This document shows positions 1-9,251 of a DNA stretch of 64,000 nt, in pieces. The stretch comes from Caldilineaceae bacterium (GTDB lineage: Bacteria; Chloroflexota; Anaerolineae; Caldilineales; Caldilineaceae): positions 35,075-99,074 of the forward strand of contig JAGNDO010000012.1 in the NCBI GenBank assembly GCA_018003515.1, in the 5' to 3' direction. The translations under genes were made by a program, and so were the position numbers. The notes beneath the pieces were generated by a model. That model was not told the DNA's origin and made no database searches. It was given only the letters and a program-made list of their open reading frames with translations. How positions within the stretch are numbered: the first letter of the stretch is position 1; every line of letters begins with the position of its first letter.

Positions 1-2
1 GG

Positions 3-2162
3 ATTCAACCACGACGCAACAATGTTTCCTCTAGCAACATTCGTTTTACGGCCTCCGATGTGGACGCGACTGTACCCGGCCGCCTGTCCATGACCCTCCA
101 GGGCTATGCGGCCGGTCCCCACTTCTTGCGTCTCTATCTCAACGACACCCAGGTTTACTCTGGCACAAGCGGATGGGATGATTTTGGCGATATTGGGGTA
201 ACCATGCCCATTACGCCGGGTCTCTTTGTCAATGGCCTCAACACGGTCAAGGTTGAACTGGCCAACTTGATGGACCGTAGCTACGACAAAGTCTATATCA
301 ACATGGCGCAGATCGACTTTCCTCGCCAGTTGGTTGCCATTGCGGACAGCCTGAACATTCGCGGGGTGACTACGGGAACCTGGACCTTTGCTGCCAGCGG
401 CTTTAGCAGCAGCGATGTTACGGTCTACAATGTCACAGACCCCAACAGCGTGGGCATGGTGATCAACGGCACGCCCAGCGCGCTGGGGCCGGCAGGATCC
501 CAGCAGAGCGCAGCCGGTATCACTTTTGGTGCCACCGTCACGCCGAAGACGCGCCTTTTCCTGGCCGCCCCCAGTGCGCACAAGCAACCGGTCTCCATCA
601 TATCCTCGACAGCCAAGACATCCGTTTACACCCCTGTAGACCTCTTGGCCAACACCAATCGCTACGACTATATCATCATCACCCACGGCGATTTTTGGGA
701 TGAGATGCAACCCCTGGCCCGCTATCGCAGCTTCTTCTACGATGTGGCTATGGTTGATGCCCAGGAGATCTACAACAACTTTAACGGTGGCATGATGTCT
801 GCGGAGGCCATCCGCGACTTTCTCGCCTATGCCTATAACAATTGGAGCGGGGCGCAACCAGAGTTTGTGCTGCTGGTGGGTGATGGGGCAGTGGACATGC
901 GTAACTATAAGTCCGTGTCCCCCCCCACCTTCATGCCTCCTTTCCTGGTCATGGCGGACCCCTATCTGGGCGAGACGGCCGCGGATAATCGCTTTGTGCT
1001 GTTGGCGGGCAACGACCTGCTGCCTGATATGGCCATTGGCCGCTTCCCCGCCGGCAGCGAAGCGGACGTGGTCAATATGGTCAAAAAGACCCTGGACTAC
1101 GAGATCAATCCGCCCGCGGATGGTTGGACCAATAATGTTCTCTTTATTTCTGATGATCTGGAGGGCGGCGGCGGCGACTTCTACGGCTATTCTGACATCC
1201 TGGTCAGCGGTTTTGTGGATGCGCCCACCAACACTATTCCCTATCTGCCTCCCTCCTATAGCGCCACCCGGGCCTATCTGGGCAAGACCTGCGATCTGGC
1301 CAATGAATCTCCGGCCACTGGCTGCCGCACCCTGATCTCCGAAACCCTCAACATCACCGGGGCCATGCTGGTAAGTTACATCGGCCACTCCAGCCGGGAT
1401 GTTTGGGGGCTGGAATATCTGATGGATGGTCAGTTGGTTTCCGGGTTGAACAACAGCCAAAAGTTGCCCGTGATCCTGGCCATGACCTGTTTGGAGGGAT
1501 CTTTCCATGACTCGTCGGTCCTCTCCTTGGCCGAATCCTATATGCGATCCAGCGGTGGGGCGGTGGCCAGCTGGTCGCCCACAGGCTTGGGGGTTGCCAC
1601 AGGTCATGATTATCTGGAACAATCCTTCTTCAAGAATCTTTTCCAGAATGGGATTACGGAATTGGGACGGTTGACTGTCCTGGCAAAACAGGATTTGCAT
1701 GAACACGACACCACCGGACGGTTCGAGGATCTGATCGATACCTATCTGCTCTTTGGTGACCCAGCCCTGCGCCTGCAAACCTTTCTGGGGCCGACGGCGG
1801 TGGAGATGGCCGGGCTGGACGCCGTGGCCGTGGGCGATACGGCTTTCCTCGCTTGGCAGACGGCGAGCGAGGCCAATATCGCAGGCTTCAACGTGATGCG
1901 GGCAAGTGTAGAGCCGGCCACGGGCGCGTTACGGGGAGCGTGGGCGCAGATCAACCCCGCGCCCATCCCATCCCAAGCTGGCGGCACGCCTCTGGGCTTG
2001 CCCTATACCTATGCGGATGCCAATCTGGCGGTCGGGATGACCTATCGCTATTCCCTTGATGTGATCAAGACCGATGGCACGGTGGAGCGCTATGGCCTGA
2101 CCGAAGCGGCCATCAAAAGCGCCCAAAGCTGGCGCATCTTTCTGCCAGTGGTGGATCGCTGA
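3..2162 (+). CDS. Gingipain-like C25 peptidase, 5'-partial
   Basis: Secreted cysteine peptidase of family C25; the reading frame is open from base 3, so the N-terminus lies outside the window. The visible part begins in a beta-sandwich region, followed by the caspase-like catalytic fold. The catalytic pair is visible as His in SYIGHSS (codon at 1386) and Cys in AMTCLEG (codon at 1488), in the order and spacing known for C25. A short Ig-like region follows and the protein ends in WRIFLPVVDR, a hydrophobic L-P motif shared with other secreted proteins here. It is a tandem paralogue of the next gene: both have SAEAIRDFL, VLLVGDG and LLFGDPALR-type blocks. Role inferred: extracellular proteolysis or processing of the large surface proteins encoded downstream. 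Family assignment is good; substrate unknown. Confidence 0.85.
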   Translation: MQPRRNNVSSSNIRFTASDVDATVPGRLSMTLQGYAAGPHFLRLYLNDTQVYSGTSGWDDFGDIGVTMPITPGLFVNGLNTVKVELANLMDRSYDKVYINMAQIDFPRQLVAIADSLNIRGVTTGTWTFAASGFSSSDVTVYNVTDPNSVGMVINGTPSALGPAGSQQSAAGITFGATVTPKTRLFLAAPSAHKQPVSIISSTAKTSVYTPVDLLANTNRYDYIIITHGDFWDEMQPLARYRSFFYDVAMVDAQEIYNNFNGGMMSAEAIRDFLAYAYNNWSGAQPEFVLLVGDGAVDMRNYKSVSPPTFMPPFLVMADPYLGETAADNRFVLLAGNDLLPDMAIGRFPAGSEADVVNMVKKTLDYEINPPADGWTNNVLFISDDLEGGGGDFYGYSDILVSGFVDAPTNTIPYLPPSYSATRAYLGKTCDLANESPATGCRTLISETLNITGAMLVSYIGHSSRDVWGLEYLMDGQLVSGLNNSQKLPVILAMTCLEGSFHDSSVLSLAESYMRSSGGAVASWSPTGLGVATGHDYLEQSFFKNLFQNGITELGRLTVLAKQDLHEHDTTGRFEDLIDTYLLFGDPALRLQTFLGPTAVEMAGLDAVAVGDTAFLAWQTASEANIAGFNVMRASVEPATGALRGAWAQINPAPIPSQAGGTPLGLPYTYADANLAVGMTYRYSLDVIKTDGTVERYGLTEAAIKSAQSWRIFLPVVDR

Positions 2163-2174
2163 TAGGCCATGTGG

Positions 2175-2243
2175 CCCATGAGGTGTGCGGCGCGGTGCGT
2201 GTCTGGTTGACTGCGACATGGCACACGCCGCACACCTCATGGG
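2175..2243. terminator. Inverted repeat after first C25 gene
   Basis: Perfect 18-bp arms at 2175-2192 and 2226-2243 (CCCATGAGGTGTGCGGCG and its complement) around a 33-nt loop, beginning 12 nt after the stop codon. There is no T-tract, so it may be a 3'-end stabiliser or a repeat unit rather than a classical terminator. Confidence 0.55.
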
Positions 2244-2605
2244 TTGCGATCATTCACCTTCCGCCCCCTTCGACTTTGATGTGAGTCAGCCAAACGATGG
2301 CAAGGGGGGTGAATGGGTATGACTGTTTTTCCTCTTATGGACATTGACTCCCCAGCATCGATTCGTGGCACTGATTTTTCGGTACCAAACCCAAACCTAA
2401 ACCCACGCCCAAACCTTGCATTATTCTTTCTTTGTCCGACAGCAAACAGTAAGCCGATGCCGTCAATGCCCATGCTATAGTGATTATGCGGGGAAAAGTC
2501 CTTGGCTTCGTTTTTTAGTGTTTTTTTGTTTCTCTCCTTATCGCATTCCTGCAATCCTGCATCTGACACCGATACCGTGTTGCCGTTCCCAGATAATATA
2601 AAACT
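2244..2605. other. Intergenic region, no gene seen
   Basis: About 360 bp separating the two C25 genes. It is more AT-rich than its surroundings, especially 2500-2600, as expected for a promoter region, but I cannot single out a convincing -35/-10 pair. Short open frames here show no family features. Confidence 0.5.
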
Positions 2606-5600
2606 ATGACTTACTCTCAATCTCAATCTCAATCTCGCACCTCATCCATATTCACGCCGGCTCTTGCGGGTCGCTGGACTCACCAGATGACCAGACTTGG
2701 TCTTATTCTGGCCCTGCTGCTGACTGGCCTGGGGCCGGGCAATCTTGGCTTGGTCAAGGCTGCCGCACCGACGCTTGACCCAGGCATCGCAGCGTCATCC
2801 GGGATCACCCTGCTCAGTGCCGATGACCGCTCGATCACCCTGGCGTTTGATTTTAGCCTGGATCAATTACAAATTGCGCCTTCTCAGGGCAAGGATGCCT
2901 CTGGCCGCGCCTGCCAAGAGATGACTCTGGCCGGATCTGTGGCTGCCGGGACGCCTGGCTTGCCGGGTCTGCCCCTGGTTTCCGAACTGGTGGGCATCCC
3001 GCCTGGGGTTGGGGTGTCGGTGGAAAGTGTGGAACTGGACTCAGTGACCCTGCCTGGGGTCTATCACATCTGCCCGGCCTTGGACAAGGGGACGGCGGTG
3101 GATGACGCCGATGTGGGAACCTATGTGGAGAGAAAAATACTGCCCGACCCAGCCGTCTATGGCGTGGCCCAGCCCTATCCGGCCCAAATGGTTGTCTTTT
3201 TCGACTTGGGCTATATGCGCAGCCAGCGCTTGGGCCGGGTGCAGCTCTCTCCGGTGCAGATTGATCCGGTGGCGGGTCTGGTGACTTTGCATCGCCGAGT
3301 GTTGGTCACCCTCAAGTTTAACCAAGTGGGGATGGCTGCCATGACCAGCCGATCGGCGGCCACGGCTGACGTGGCCGAGTCTGCCCCCTTTGAGGCCACC
3401 CTCGCCAACATGCTCTTAAACTACGATCAGTCACGTTCTTGGCGATTGGCCCCGGCCGCGTCGGCTGAGGGCGCGCTTTCCGCTGCCCAGACGGGCGCAG
3501 CACCTACCGCCATTTGGACGCCCCCCAGCCCAGCCTATCGAGTCAAAGTCAATAGCACAGGTATTTATCAACTCAGCCAGGCAGATCTTTCCGCGGCTGG
3601 ATTGCCGGTGAGCAGCCTGATCCCGGCCAGTTTGCGTCTCTTTAACGCCGGCAAAGAGATCCCCATCACCGTGACGGGGGAAGGGGATGGCAAATTTGAT
3701 GCGGGGGATCAGGTGATCTTTTACGGTGAGGCCGTGGATACCCGATACACGGATACCAACGTCTATTGGCTGACCTATGGCGGGGCCAACGGCTTGCGTA
3801 TGCAGCAGGCGACCACGGGTGGCAGCGCCACCCCGGCGGATAGCTATGCCGAAAGTGTGACCTTTGAGCGCAACATCAACTATGTCTCAACCTTGCCCAA
3901 GCTGGAGGGGTTTGATCACTGGTATGATGTGCAGATTCAGGCCCTGGGCACTGCCCCCGGCATCCGAACCTATACCTTGGCCGCCAGTGATTTGGCCCAA
4001 ACTCCCTTCACCGCCACATTGAGCGTAGCCGTGGCCAGCCATACTTTGGGGCTTCATCACATGACCTTGCGGGTCAACGGCCAGGTGGTGGGTGACTTCC
4101 AGTGGAGCAACCGGGCCTATCAAGAGGTGCAGGCCCAGATTCCCCACGGTATCCTTTCGACCACCAATAGCGTCACGATCTCTATCAGCAATGATTTGGG
4201 CGGTCAGGCCATCGATACCATCTATGTGGATTGGCTCAAACTTTCCTATCAGCGCCAACTGTTGGCTGGCAACGGACGGCTGGACTTTGGGGATGCCCAC
4301 GCTGGCTCCTGGTCCTATGCCGTCAGCGGCTTTTCGGGGGGGGATGTGACCGTCTATGATGTCACCACGCCTGGGCAGGTGGCGGTTGTGCCGGCAGAGG
4401 TGAGCGGTGGTGTACTCTCTTTTACCCGCACCAATGCTTCCGTCCGCCGCTATATGGCCGTGGAAACGGCCCAACGACTCTCGCCCCTGGCCATTGAGCG
4501 GGTGAACAGCGTCAGCCTGCGGGCCGGTGATGCCAGTACAGGGGCCGATTACATCCTCATCGCCCACCCAGATTTTATGGCCGCGGCACAGCCTTTGGCC
4601 GATTATCGGGCCACCACGGGTCTGCGGGTACGCTCCATCAGCTTGCAGGACGTGTATGACCAGTTCAACTATGGCCTGCCCTCCGCCGAAGCCATCCGGG
4701 ATTTTCTGAGCTATGCGTACAGCAATTGGCCCGGCACCCCGCCCAGCTATGTCCTGTTGGTGGGGGATGGCACCTATGATCTGCGAAATTATCTAGCCAC
4801 CAGCGCCCCCACCTATGTGCCGCCTTTCCTGGCAATGGTGGATCCGGACCTGGGTGAGACAGCCTCGGACAACCGTTTTGTCACGCTGGTCGGGGATGAT
4901 TTATTGGCTGATATGTATATTGGCCGTTTCCCCGTCAACAATGTGGCCGAAACCACGGCTATGGTCCAAAAGACCATCAAATACGAGACCGACAGCCCAT
5001 CCGGCACTTGGCAGAAGAAAGCGCTTTTTGTGACCGATGATCTGGAAGGTGGAGGCGGTGCGTTCTACGCCTACTCCAACAGCGTGGCCGACGGCACGGT
5101 GGATGGTTCAACCTCCGCTGCCCTGTTGTTGCCCCAAGAATATCAGCGCACCAAGGTTTACATGGGCCAGACCTGTGCATCAGAAAATCCCTCGGTGGCA
5201 TGTCGCTCCCAGATTAACCAGGCCCTCAACGAAGGCGTGGCCATCATGAGTTTTGTGGGTCATGGTGCCAGGGATGCGTGGGCTTTGGAGAGGCTATATG
5301 ATGACGCCATGGTGGCGTCTTTGAACAACGGCGACAAGCAGCCGATAATCCTGGCCATGACCTGTCTGGAAGGTTACTTTCAATCGCCCGACAAGTCCGC
5401 TCTGGCGGAGATCTCCGTGCGCAGCGCCGGCAAGGGGGCAGTGGCCAGTTGGTCCGCTACGGGTTATGGCTTGGCCACCGGTCATGATCTGATGGAGCGT
5501 GGCTTTATGCTGGCCGTCTTTCACGAAGGGATGCCCCTTATGGGGCCGGCCACCCAGTTTGGCAAGCTGTATCTGCACCAGAATTCTTCAGCCGGTCGAT

Positions 5601-5704
5601 ACGATGATCTGATGGACACCTTCATGCTCTTTGGCGATCCTGCCTTGCGCATTGTGGGTGTGGAAAGTGGGTCAACCATCTTTTTGCCCTTGCTGGTGCG
5701 GTAA
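2606..5704 (+). CDS. Gingipain-like C25 peptidase, full length
   Basis: Secreted family C25 cysteine peptidase of 1032 residues. ATG at 2606 has no clear ribosome site; the ATG at 2687 (residue 28) would give a more typical signal peptide, MTRLGLILALLLTG. Order: signal peptide, a ~250-residue prodomain-like region, a beta-sandwich region (about 300-560), the catalytic domain (about 630-990) with His886 in FVGHGAR and Cys920 in AMTCLEG, then a tail ending TIFLPLLVR. The C-terminal L-P motif is shared with other secreted proteins of the window. It is paralogous to the preceding gene over the catalytic part, so this is a tandem duplication. Activity is inferred from the intact His/Cys pair; the start codon is uncertain. 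Confidence 0.87.
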   Translation: MTYSQSQSQSRTSSIFTPALAGRWTHQMTRLGLILALLLTGLGPGNLGLVKAAAPTLDPGIAASSGITLLSADDRSITLAFDFSLDQLQIAPSQGKDASGRACQEMTLAGSVAAGTPGLPGLPLVSELVGIPPGVGVSVESVELDSVTLPGVYHICPALDKGTAVDDADVGTYVERKILPDPAVYGVAQPYPAQMVVFFDLGYMRSQRLGRVQLSPVQIDPVAGLVTLHRRVLVTLKFNQVGMAAMTSRSAATADVAESAPFEATLANMLLNYDQSRSWRLAPAASAEGALSAAQTGAAPTAIWTPPSPAYRVKVNSTGIYQLSQADLSAAGLPVSSLIPASLRLFNAGKEIPITVTGEGDGKFDAGDQVIFYGEAVDTRYTDTNVYWLTYGGANGLRMQQATTGGSATPADSYAESVTFERNINYVSTLPKLEGFDHWYDVQIQALGTAPGIRTYTLAASDLAQTPFTATLSVAVASHTLGLHHMTLRVNGQVVGDFQWSNRAYQEVQAQIPHGILSTTNSVTISISNDLGGQAIDTIYVDWLKLSYQRQLLAGNGRLDFGDAHAGSWSYAVSGFSGGDVTVYDVTTPGQVAVVPAEVSGGVLSFTRTNASVRRYMAVETAQRLSPLAIERVNSVSLRAGDASTGADYILIAHPDFMAAAQPLADYRATTGLRVRSISLQDVYDQFNYGLPSAEAIRDFLSYAYSNWPGTPPSYVLLVGDGTYDLRNYLATSAPTYVPPFLAMVDPDLGETASDNRFVTLVGDDLLADMYIGRFPVNNVAETTAMVQKTIKYETDSPSGTWQKKALFVTDDLEGGGGAFYAYSNSVADGTVDGSTSAALLLPQEYQRTKVYMGQTCASENPSVACRSQINQALNEGVAIMSFVGHGARDAWALERLYDDAMVASLNNGDKQPIILAMTCLEGYFQSPDKSALAEISVRSAGKGAVASWSATGYGLATGHDLMERGFMLAVFHEGMPLMGPATQFGKLYLHQNSSAGRYDDLMDTFMLFGDPALRIVGVESGSTIFLPLLVR

Positions 5705-5839
5705 TTTGAACATAGCGTAGTGCAGTAGCCCGTTTGGCCGAATAGAGAGCGGCTAGTTGGGTGTCGAGCGAGGTGTTCCAGGCTGGTTGGTTCGTGGCTC
5801 TGGGGCGTGGTGTGGTGGAGATCCAGAAGGAGAGTGGGT

Positions 5840-8551
5840 ATGAACGTGCGACTTGCAGGCCGATCGAATAATTTGTGGGTGGTCATGGCCCTGGTGGGTC
5901 TGGCTATCTTGTTGGGGACGGCGGTGTGGACCACGAGAGTTGTTGACGCTGCGCCGACTGCGCCGCAGGGAAACGCCGGCCTTGGTGATCTGGTTTGGCA
6001 TGACATCAATGTCAACGGGTTGCAGGAGCCAACAGAGCCGGGCATTAACAATGTCTTCATCGATATCTACAAGGATGACGGTGACGATGTCTACGAGCCG
6101 GGCACGGATGATCTTCTCTTCACGGATTCCGGCGGCACGGGTACCACGGCCACGGGGGACAACCCCAATGTACCGGGTACGCAGACGGGGTACTATTTCT
6201 TTGCTGTCACCGGCGAGAATGTCTATTGGGTCTCGGTTCGAGCCTCCAACTTTGATCCCGGTGGCCCCCTTGAGGGCATGGTACTGACATCCGTAGATAC
6301 CTTTGGGGAGAATCCGCTCTATGCCAATGTGGCCGGCATCGCTGATTTCTTCAACAACGCCGATTTTGGTTTTGCCCGACCGAGCATCCAAGTGATCAAG
6401 ACCGCAGGCAATGCGACGGACGGCACCACTTTGGTGATCCCGCCGGCCGGCCAGGTGGTGCAATTTTCCTACCTGGTACGCAATACGGGTGAGACCTACC
6501 TTTCTGACATGGTGATTGTGGATGACAAGGGAACCCCTGCTATCCCTGGAGATGATATCACCATCACCTCTGCGGGGTGTGCGGCCCTGCTTGGTCCACT
6601 TGTGCCCAATGGGGAGATCACCTGTACCGCCAGCTACTTGGTGACGGGGAATCATACCAACATCGCCGAGGCCACGGGCAACCCGACCGATCGCTTCGGT
6701 ACCGATCTGCCGGGCAAGAGCGTGAAGGATCAGGACAACGCTATCATCAGCCCGTCGGTACCCACTCCGACCCCGACCAACACGCCAACCAATACGCCGA
6801 CCAACACGCCAACCAACACGCCAACCAATACGCCGACTAATACACCGACCAATACACCAACCAACACGCCGACCAATACACCGACCAATACACCAACCAA
6901 CACGCCGACCAATACACCAACCAACACGCCAACCAACACACCGACCAATACACCAACCAACACGCCAACCAATACACCGACCCACACGCCAACCCATACG
7001 CCAACCCATACGCCAACCAATACACCGACTCGCACACCGACCCACACGCCAACGAACACGCCGACCCATACGCCAACACCAACACCCACGCCGATTCTTG
7101 ATGCAGGCGTCGAGGTTGTGAAAACGGCCGGCAATGCTGTGGACGGTGCTGTCTGGAACGTTCCCCGTACCGGTGCGGTTGTCACCTTTAACTACTTGGT
7201 CACCAATAAGGGCCAGACTTATTTGGCCAATGTAAAGGTGGTCGACGACAACGGCACTGCCGCCAATACGAGCGATGATTTTACCGTCTGCACCATCAAC
7301 ACGGTCATGGCACCGGGCAGCTCTAGTAGCTGTAGCAAGAATGTCTTTGTGGTTGTGGGTGATGGACAAGGAGAATATCGCAATGTGGCGACGGTCACAG
7401 GCAACCCCACTGACAGTGGCGGGAACGATCTGCCCGGCAAGAGTGATGTGACCGATACTGATGATGCGGTGGTGGAGTCTGGTGGAGGGGCCCAGGGGAC
7501 GCCGACGGTGGTTCCGAGTATCTATCGGCTCTACCTGCCTTTGCTGGTCGTCCCTGCCCAGCCCACTCCCACGCCCACCCCCACGCCTACTGAAGATGGG
7601 CCAGGACCGGTGGGTACGCCGACGGTGATCCCGAACCTGTACCATCCCAAGGGCTTGGCTGTTCATTCGGGAAGCAACATCCTCTATATTGCCAGCCGGG
7701 ACAATGACCGGTTGCTGAAGGTGAATGGCAATAATCTGGCCGTCTTGGCCGAGGCCGAGACGGGCGCAGAGCCGTGGGGCGTGGTGGTTAACCAAAATAC
7801 CAACCGGGTCTATGTCAGCAACTATGGCAGCGGGGATGTCTGGGTCTATGACGCCACCACCATGGCTGTCCTGAAGAAGATCCACGTGGGCGGAGAACCG
7901 GCCATGATGACTATCCTGCCGGATCTGGATACGGTGGCCGTGGTGATCCGCAGCAGCAATGGTGTGGGCATCATCCAGGGAACGCGGCTGGTTCAAGTCG
8001 TGGGAACCGGTGGTGTCGGTCCATACGGTATCACGGCGGATGTGGTGAACAAACGCATCTTTGTCACCAACCGGGATGGCGGCAACATGCAGGAGATCTA
8101 TCTGAATGAATTCGGTACCTGGTTAACCGAAGGTCAGAAATTTAGCTTTAGCGACCGCCGGATACCCTTTGGGGTGGTCTATAACTCGAACAACCAGAAG
8201 CTCTACATGGTCTACGTGATCAACAATGATTGGTATGTGGACGTGTGGAAACGCAACAGCCAAGGTACCCTGCTCTTTCTGGCCACCATCCCCGTGCAGA
8301 GTGGCGGCGGAGCTGGGGATCCCAACGTAGGGGGCAGCGGTCTGGAAGTGGACCTGGCGACCAATAACGTCTTTAACATCAACACAGCCGCCCGCACCGT
8401 CAGCGTGATCAGCGGCAGCACCAACACGGTAGTGGCCACGGAGCCGACATCTGTCGATCCCTTCACCATTGCCATCAACCCAGTCACACGTAAGGTCTAT
8501 GTGGGGCTGCGCAGCACGGGCAGTATTCAGGTCTTCGCAGACAATTATTGA
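5840..8551 (+). CDS. Secreted SdrD_B / DUF11 / beta-propeller protein
   Basis: Extracellular protein of 903 residues. The start is ATG 5840, preceded by AAGGAGAG; an in-frame start 33 bases upstream lacks this site. Signal peptide about 1-35, SdrD_B-like (Cna-B fold) domain about 45-175 beginning [12 protein letters not shown]11-like domain 180-305, a low-complexity Thr-Pro-Thr-Asn linker 308-417, a second DUF11-like domain 420-545, the hydrophobic motif RLYLPLLV, a short TP linker, and a C-terminal YVTN-type beta-propeller (600-903) with repeats such as [17 protein letters not shown]. The architecture suggests a stalked surface adhesin or structural protein. The propeller is clearly homologous to the one ending the next gene. 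No catalytic motif seen; function inferred from domain types only. Confidence 0.8.
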   Translation: MNVRLAGRSNNLWVVMALVGLAILLGTAVWTTRVVDAAPTAPQGNAGLGDLVWHDINVNGLQEPTEPGINNVFIDIYKDDGDDVYEPGTDDLLFTDSGGTGTTATGDNPNVPGTQTGYYFFAVTGENVYWVSVRASNFDPGGPLEGMVLTSVDTFGENPLYANVAGIADFFNNADFGFARPSIQVIKTAGNATDGTTLVIPPAGQVVQFSYLVRNTGETYLSDMVIVDDKGTPAIPGDDITITSAGCAALLGPLVPNGEITCTASYLVTGNHTNIAEATGNPTDRFGTDLPGKSVKDQDNAIISPSVPTPTPTNTPTNTPTNTPTNTPTNTPTNTPTNTPTNTPTNTPTNTPTNTPTNTPTNTPTNTPTNTPTNTPTNTPTHTPTHTPTHTPTNTPTRTPTHTPTNTPTHTPTPTPTPILDAGVEVVKTAGNAVDGAVWNVPRTGAVVTFNYLVTNKGQTYLANVKVVDDNGTAANTSDDFTVCTINTVMAPGSSSSCSKNVFVVVGDGQGEYRNVATVTGNPTDSGGNDLPGKSDVTDTDDAVVESGGGAQGTPTVVPSIYRLYLPLLVVPAQPTPTPTPTPTEDGPGPVGTPTVIPNLYHPKGLAVHSGSNILYIASRDNDRLLKVNGNNLAVLAEAETGAEPWGVVVNQNTNRVYVSNYGSGDVWVYDATTMAVLKKIHVGGEPAMMTILPDLDTVAVVIRSSNGVGIIQGTRLVQVVGTGGVGPYGITADVVNKRIFVTNRDGGNMQEIYLNEFGTWLTEGQKFSFSDRRIPFGVVYNSNNQKLYMVYVINNDWYVDVWKRNSQGTLLFLATIPVQSGGGAGDPNVGGSGLEVDLATNNVFNINTAARTVSVISGSTNTVVATEPTSVDPFTIAINPVTRKVYVGLRSTGSIQVFADNY
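6764..7092 (+). repeat. 12-bp tandem repeat coding Thr-Pro-Thr-Asn linker
   Basis: About 27 copies of a 12-bp unit of the form ACNCCNACCAAN encoding TPTN, drifting to TPTH at the end. Third-position variation between copies shows selection on, or old age of, the peptide repeat. It likely forms an extended, possibly glycosylated stalk. Confidence 0.9.
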
Positions 8552-8567
8552 TCTTCTATCTTTGCCG

Positions 8568-8611
8568 CCCCGTCCTGATTTTGGCATAGCATGGCCGAAA
8601 TCCGGACGGGG
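8568..8611. terminator. Hairpin after propeller protein gene
   Basis: CCCCGTCC at 8568-8575 pairs with GGACGGGG at 8604-8611, and the inner ATTTTGGC region pairs partly with GCCGAAAT. It begins 17 nt after the stop codon; no T-tract. Confidence 0.55.
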
Positions 8612-9251
8612 TGACAGATGAATCAGCTTGTTTGAACTCCAAGCCCGGCCCCAGTCCACCTTGTGGATTTTGGCCGGGTTTGCGCGTGCGGGTGATTGTA
8701 AGCAATTTGCCAGTTGTTTTTGCGTCTTGGTTTACAGGGACGGATCTGCCACGGCTTCAATACGGTTGGAAACAGCCCCAGGCGACCCGGCCCGTATTGG
8801 TCTTGAGATAATCGACATGCCCGATGCATCGCTTCTGTACCCCCCCCAATTACGGGTAAGCTGGGCTGATTTTAAGGGAAACTACGAATAGGCCCAGCGC
8901 GTAGGTTCTGGCATACTCATACTCATAGTGCAATTTAACCGCGGAGAGCGCAGAGATTTGCAGGGGGGGATCCTTGTTTTTCTTTGACGACTTTGGGGTG
9001 AAAACGATTTATCGCGGGTGAGTCACTGATGTTTCTGCAAAATGACAGACGGCTGACCTTACAGACAAAGTATCAGCCAATCGTAAAGTTGCAGGTGTAG
9101 AAAATATGATATTGTATACCACAGGGACATCATCGTTTTTCCATCGAAACCTGGGCCTGACCACTATCCGAAGCCTTGATTTGTGATGAATAGCGAAACG
9201 TGACAAAAATAACCAAGATCTATGGATAGACTATTAGTTGGAGGAATTGAG
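8612..9251. other. Intergenic region, no convincing gene
   Basis: 640 bp without a gene I can support; open frames of up to 87 codons have no recognisable features and unusual composition. At 8933-8963 there is a fragment (AACCGCGGAGAGCGCAGAG) of a type that recurs imperfectly at 38146-38167. The 3' half is AT-rich and probably carries the promoter of the giant gene; the ribosome site TGGAGG is at 9238-9243. Confidence 0.5.

Noticed and set aside
6764..7092. CRISPR-like regular spacing
   Set aside because: 12-bp units without spacers, in frame, encoding Thr-Pro-Thr-Asn; it is a protein linker. No cas genes in the window.
5753..7996. 747-codon - strand frame with Arg/Trp/Val repeats
   Set aside because: Complement of the TPTN repeat region; low-complexity artefact of a real + strand gene.
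8628..8891. 87-codon frame after the propeller gene
   Set aside because: Starts in GTG/ATG without ribosome site, no recognisable segments, overlaps the downstream side of a hairpin.
8933..8963. Additional dispersed repeat family (AACCGCGGAGAGCGCAGAG)
   Set aside because: Only short imperfect matches (also 38146-38167); too little to define a family.
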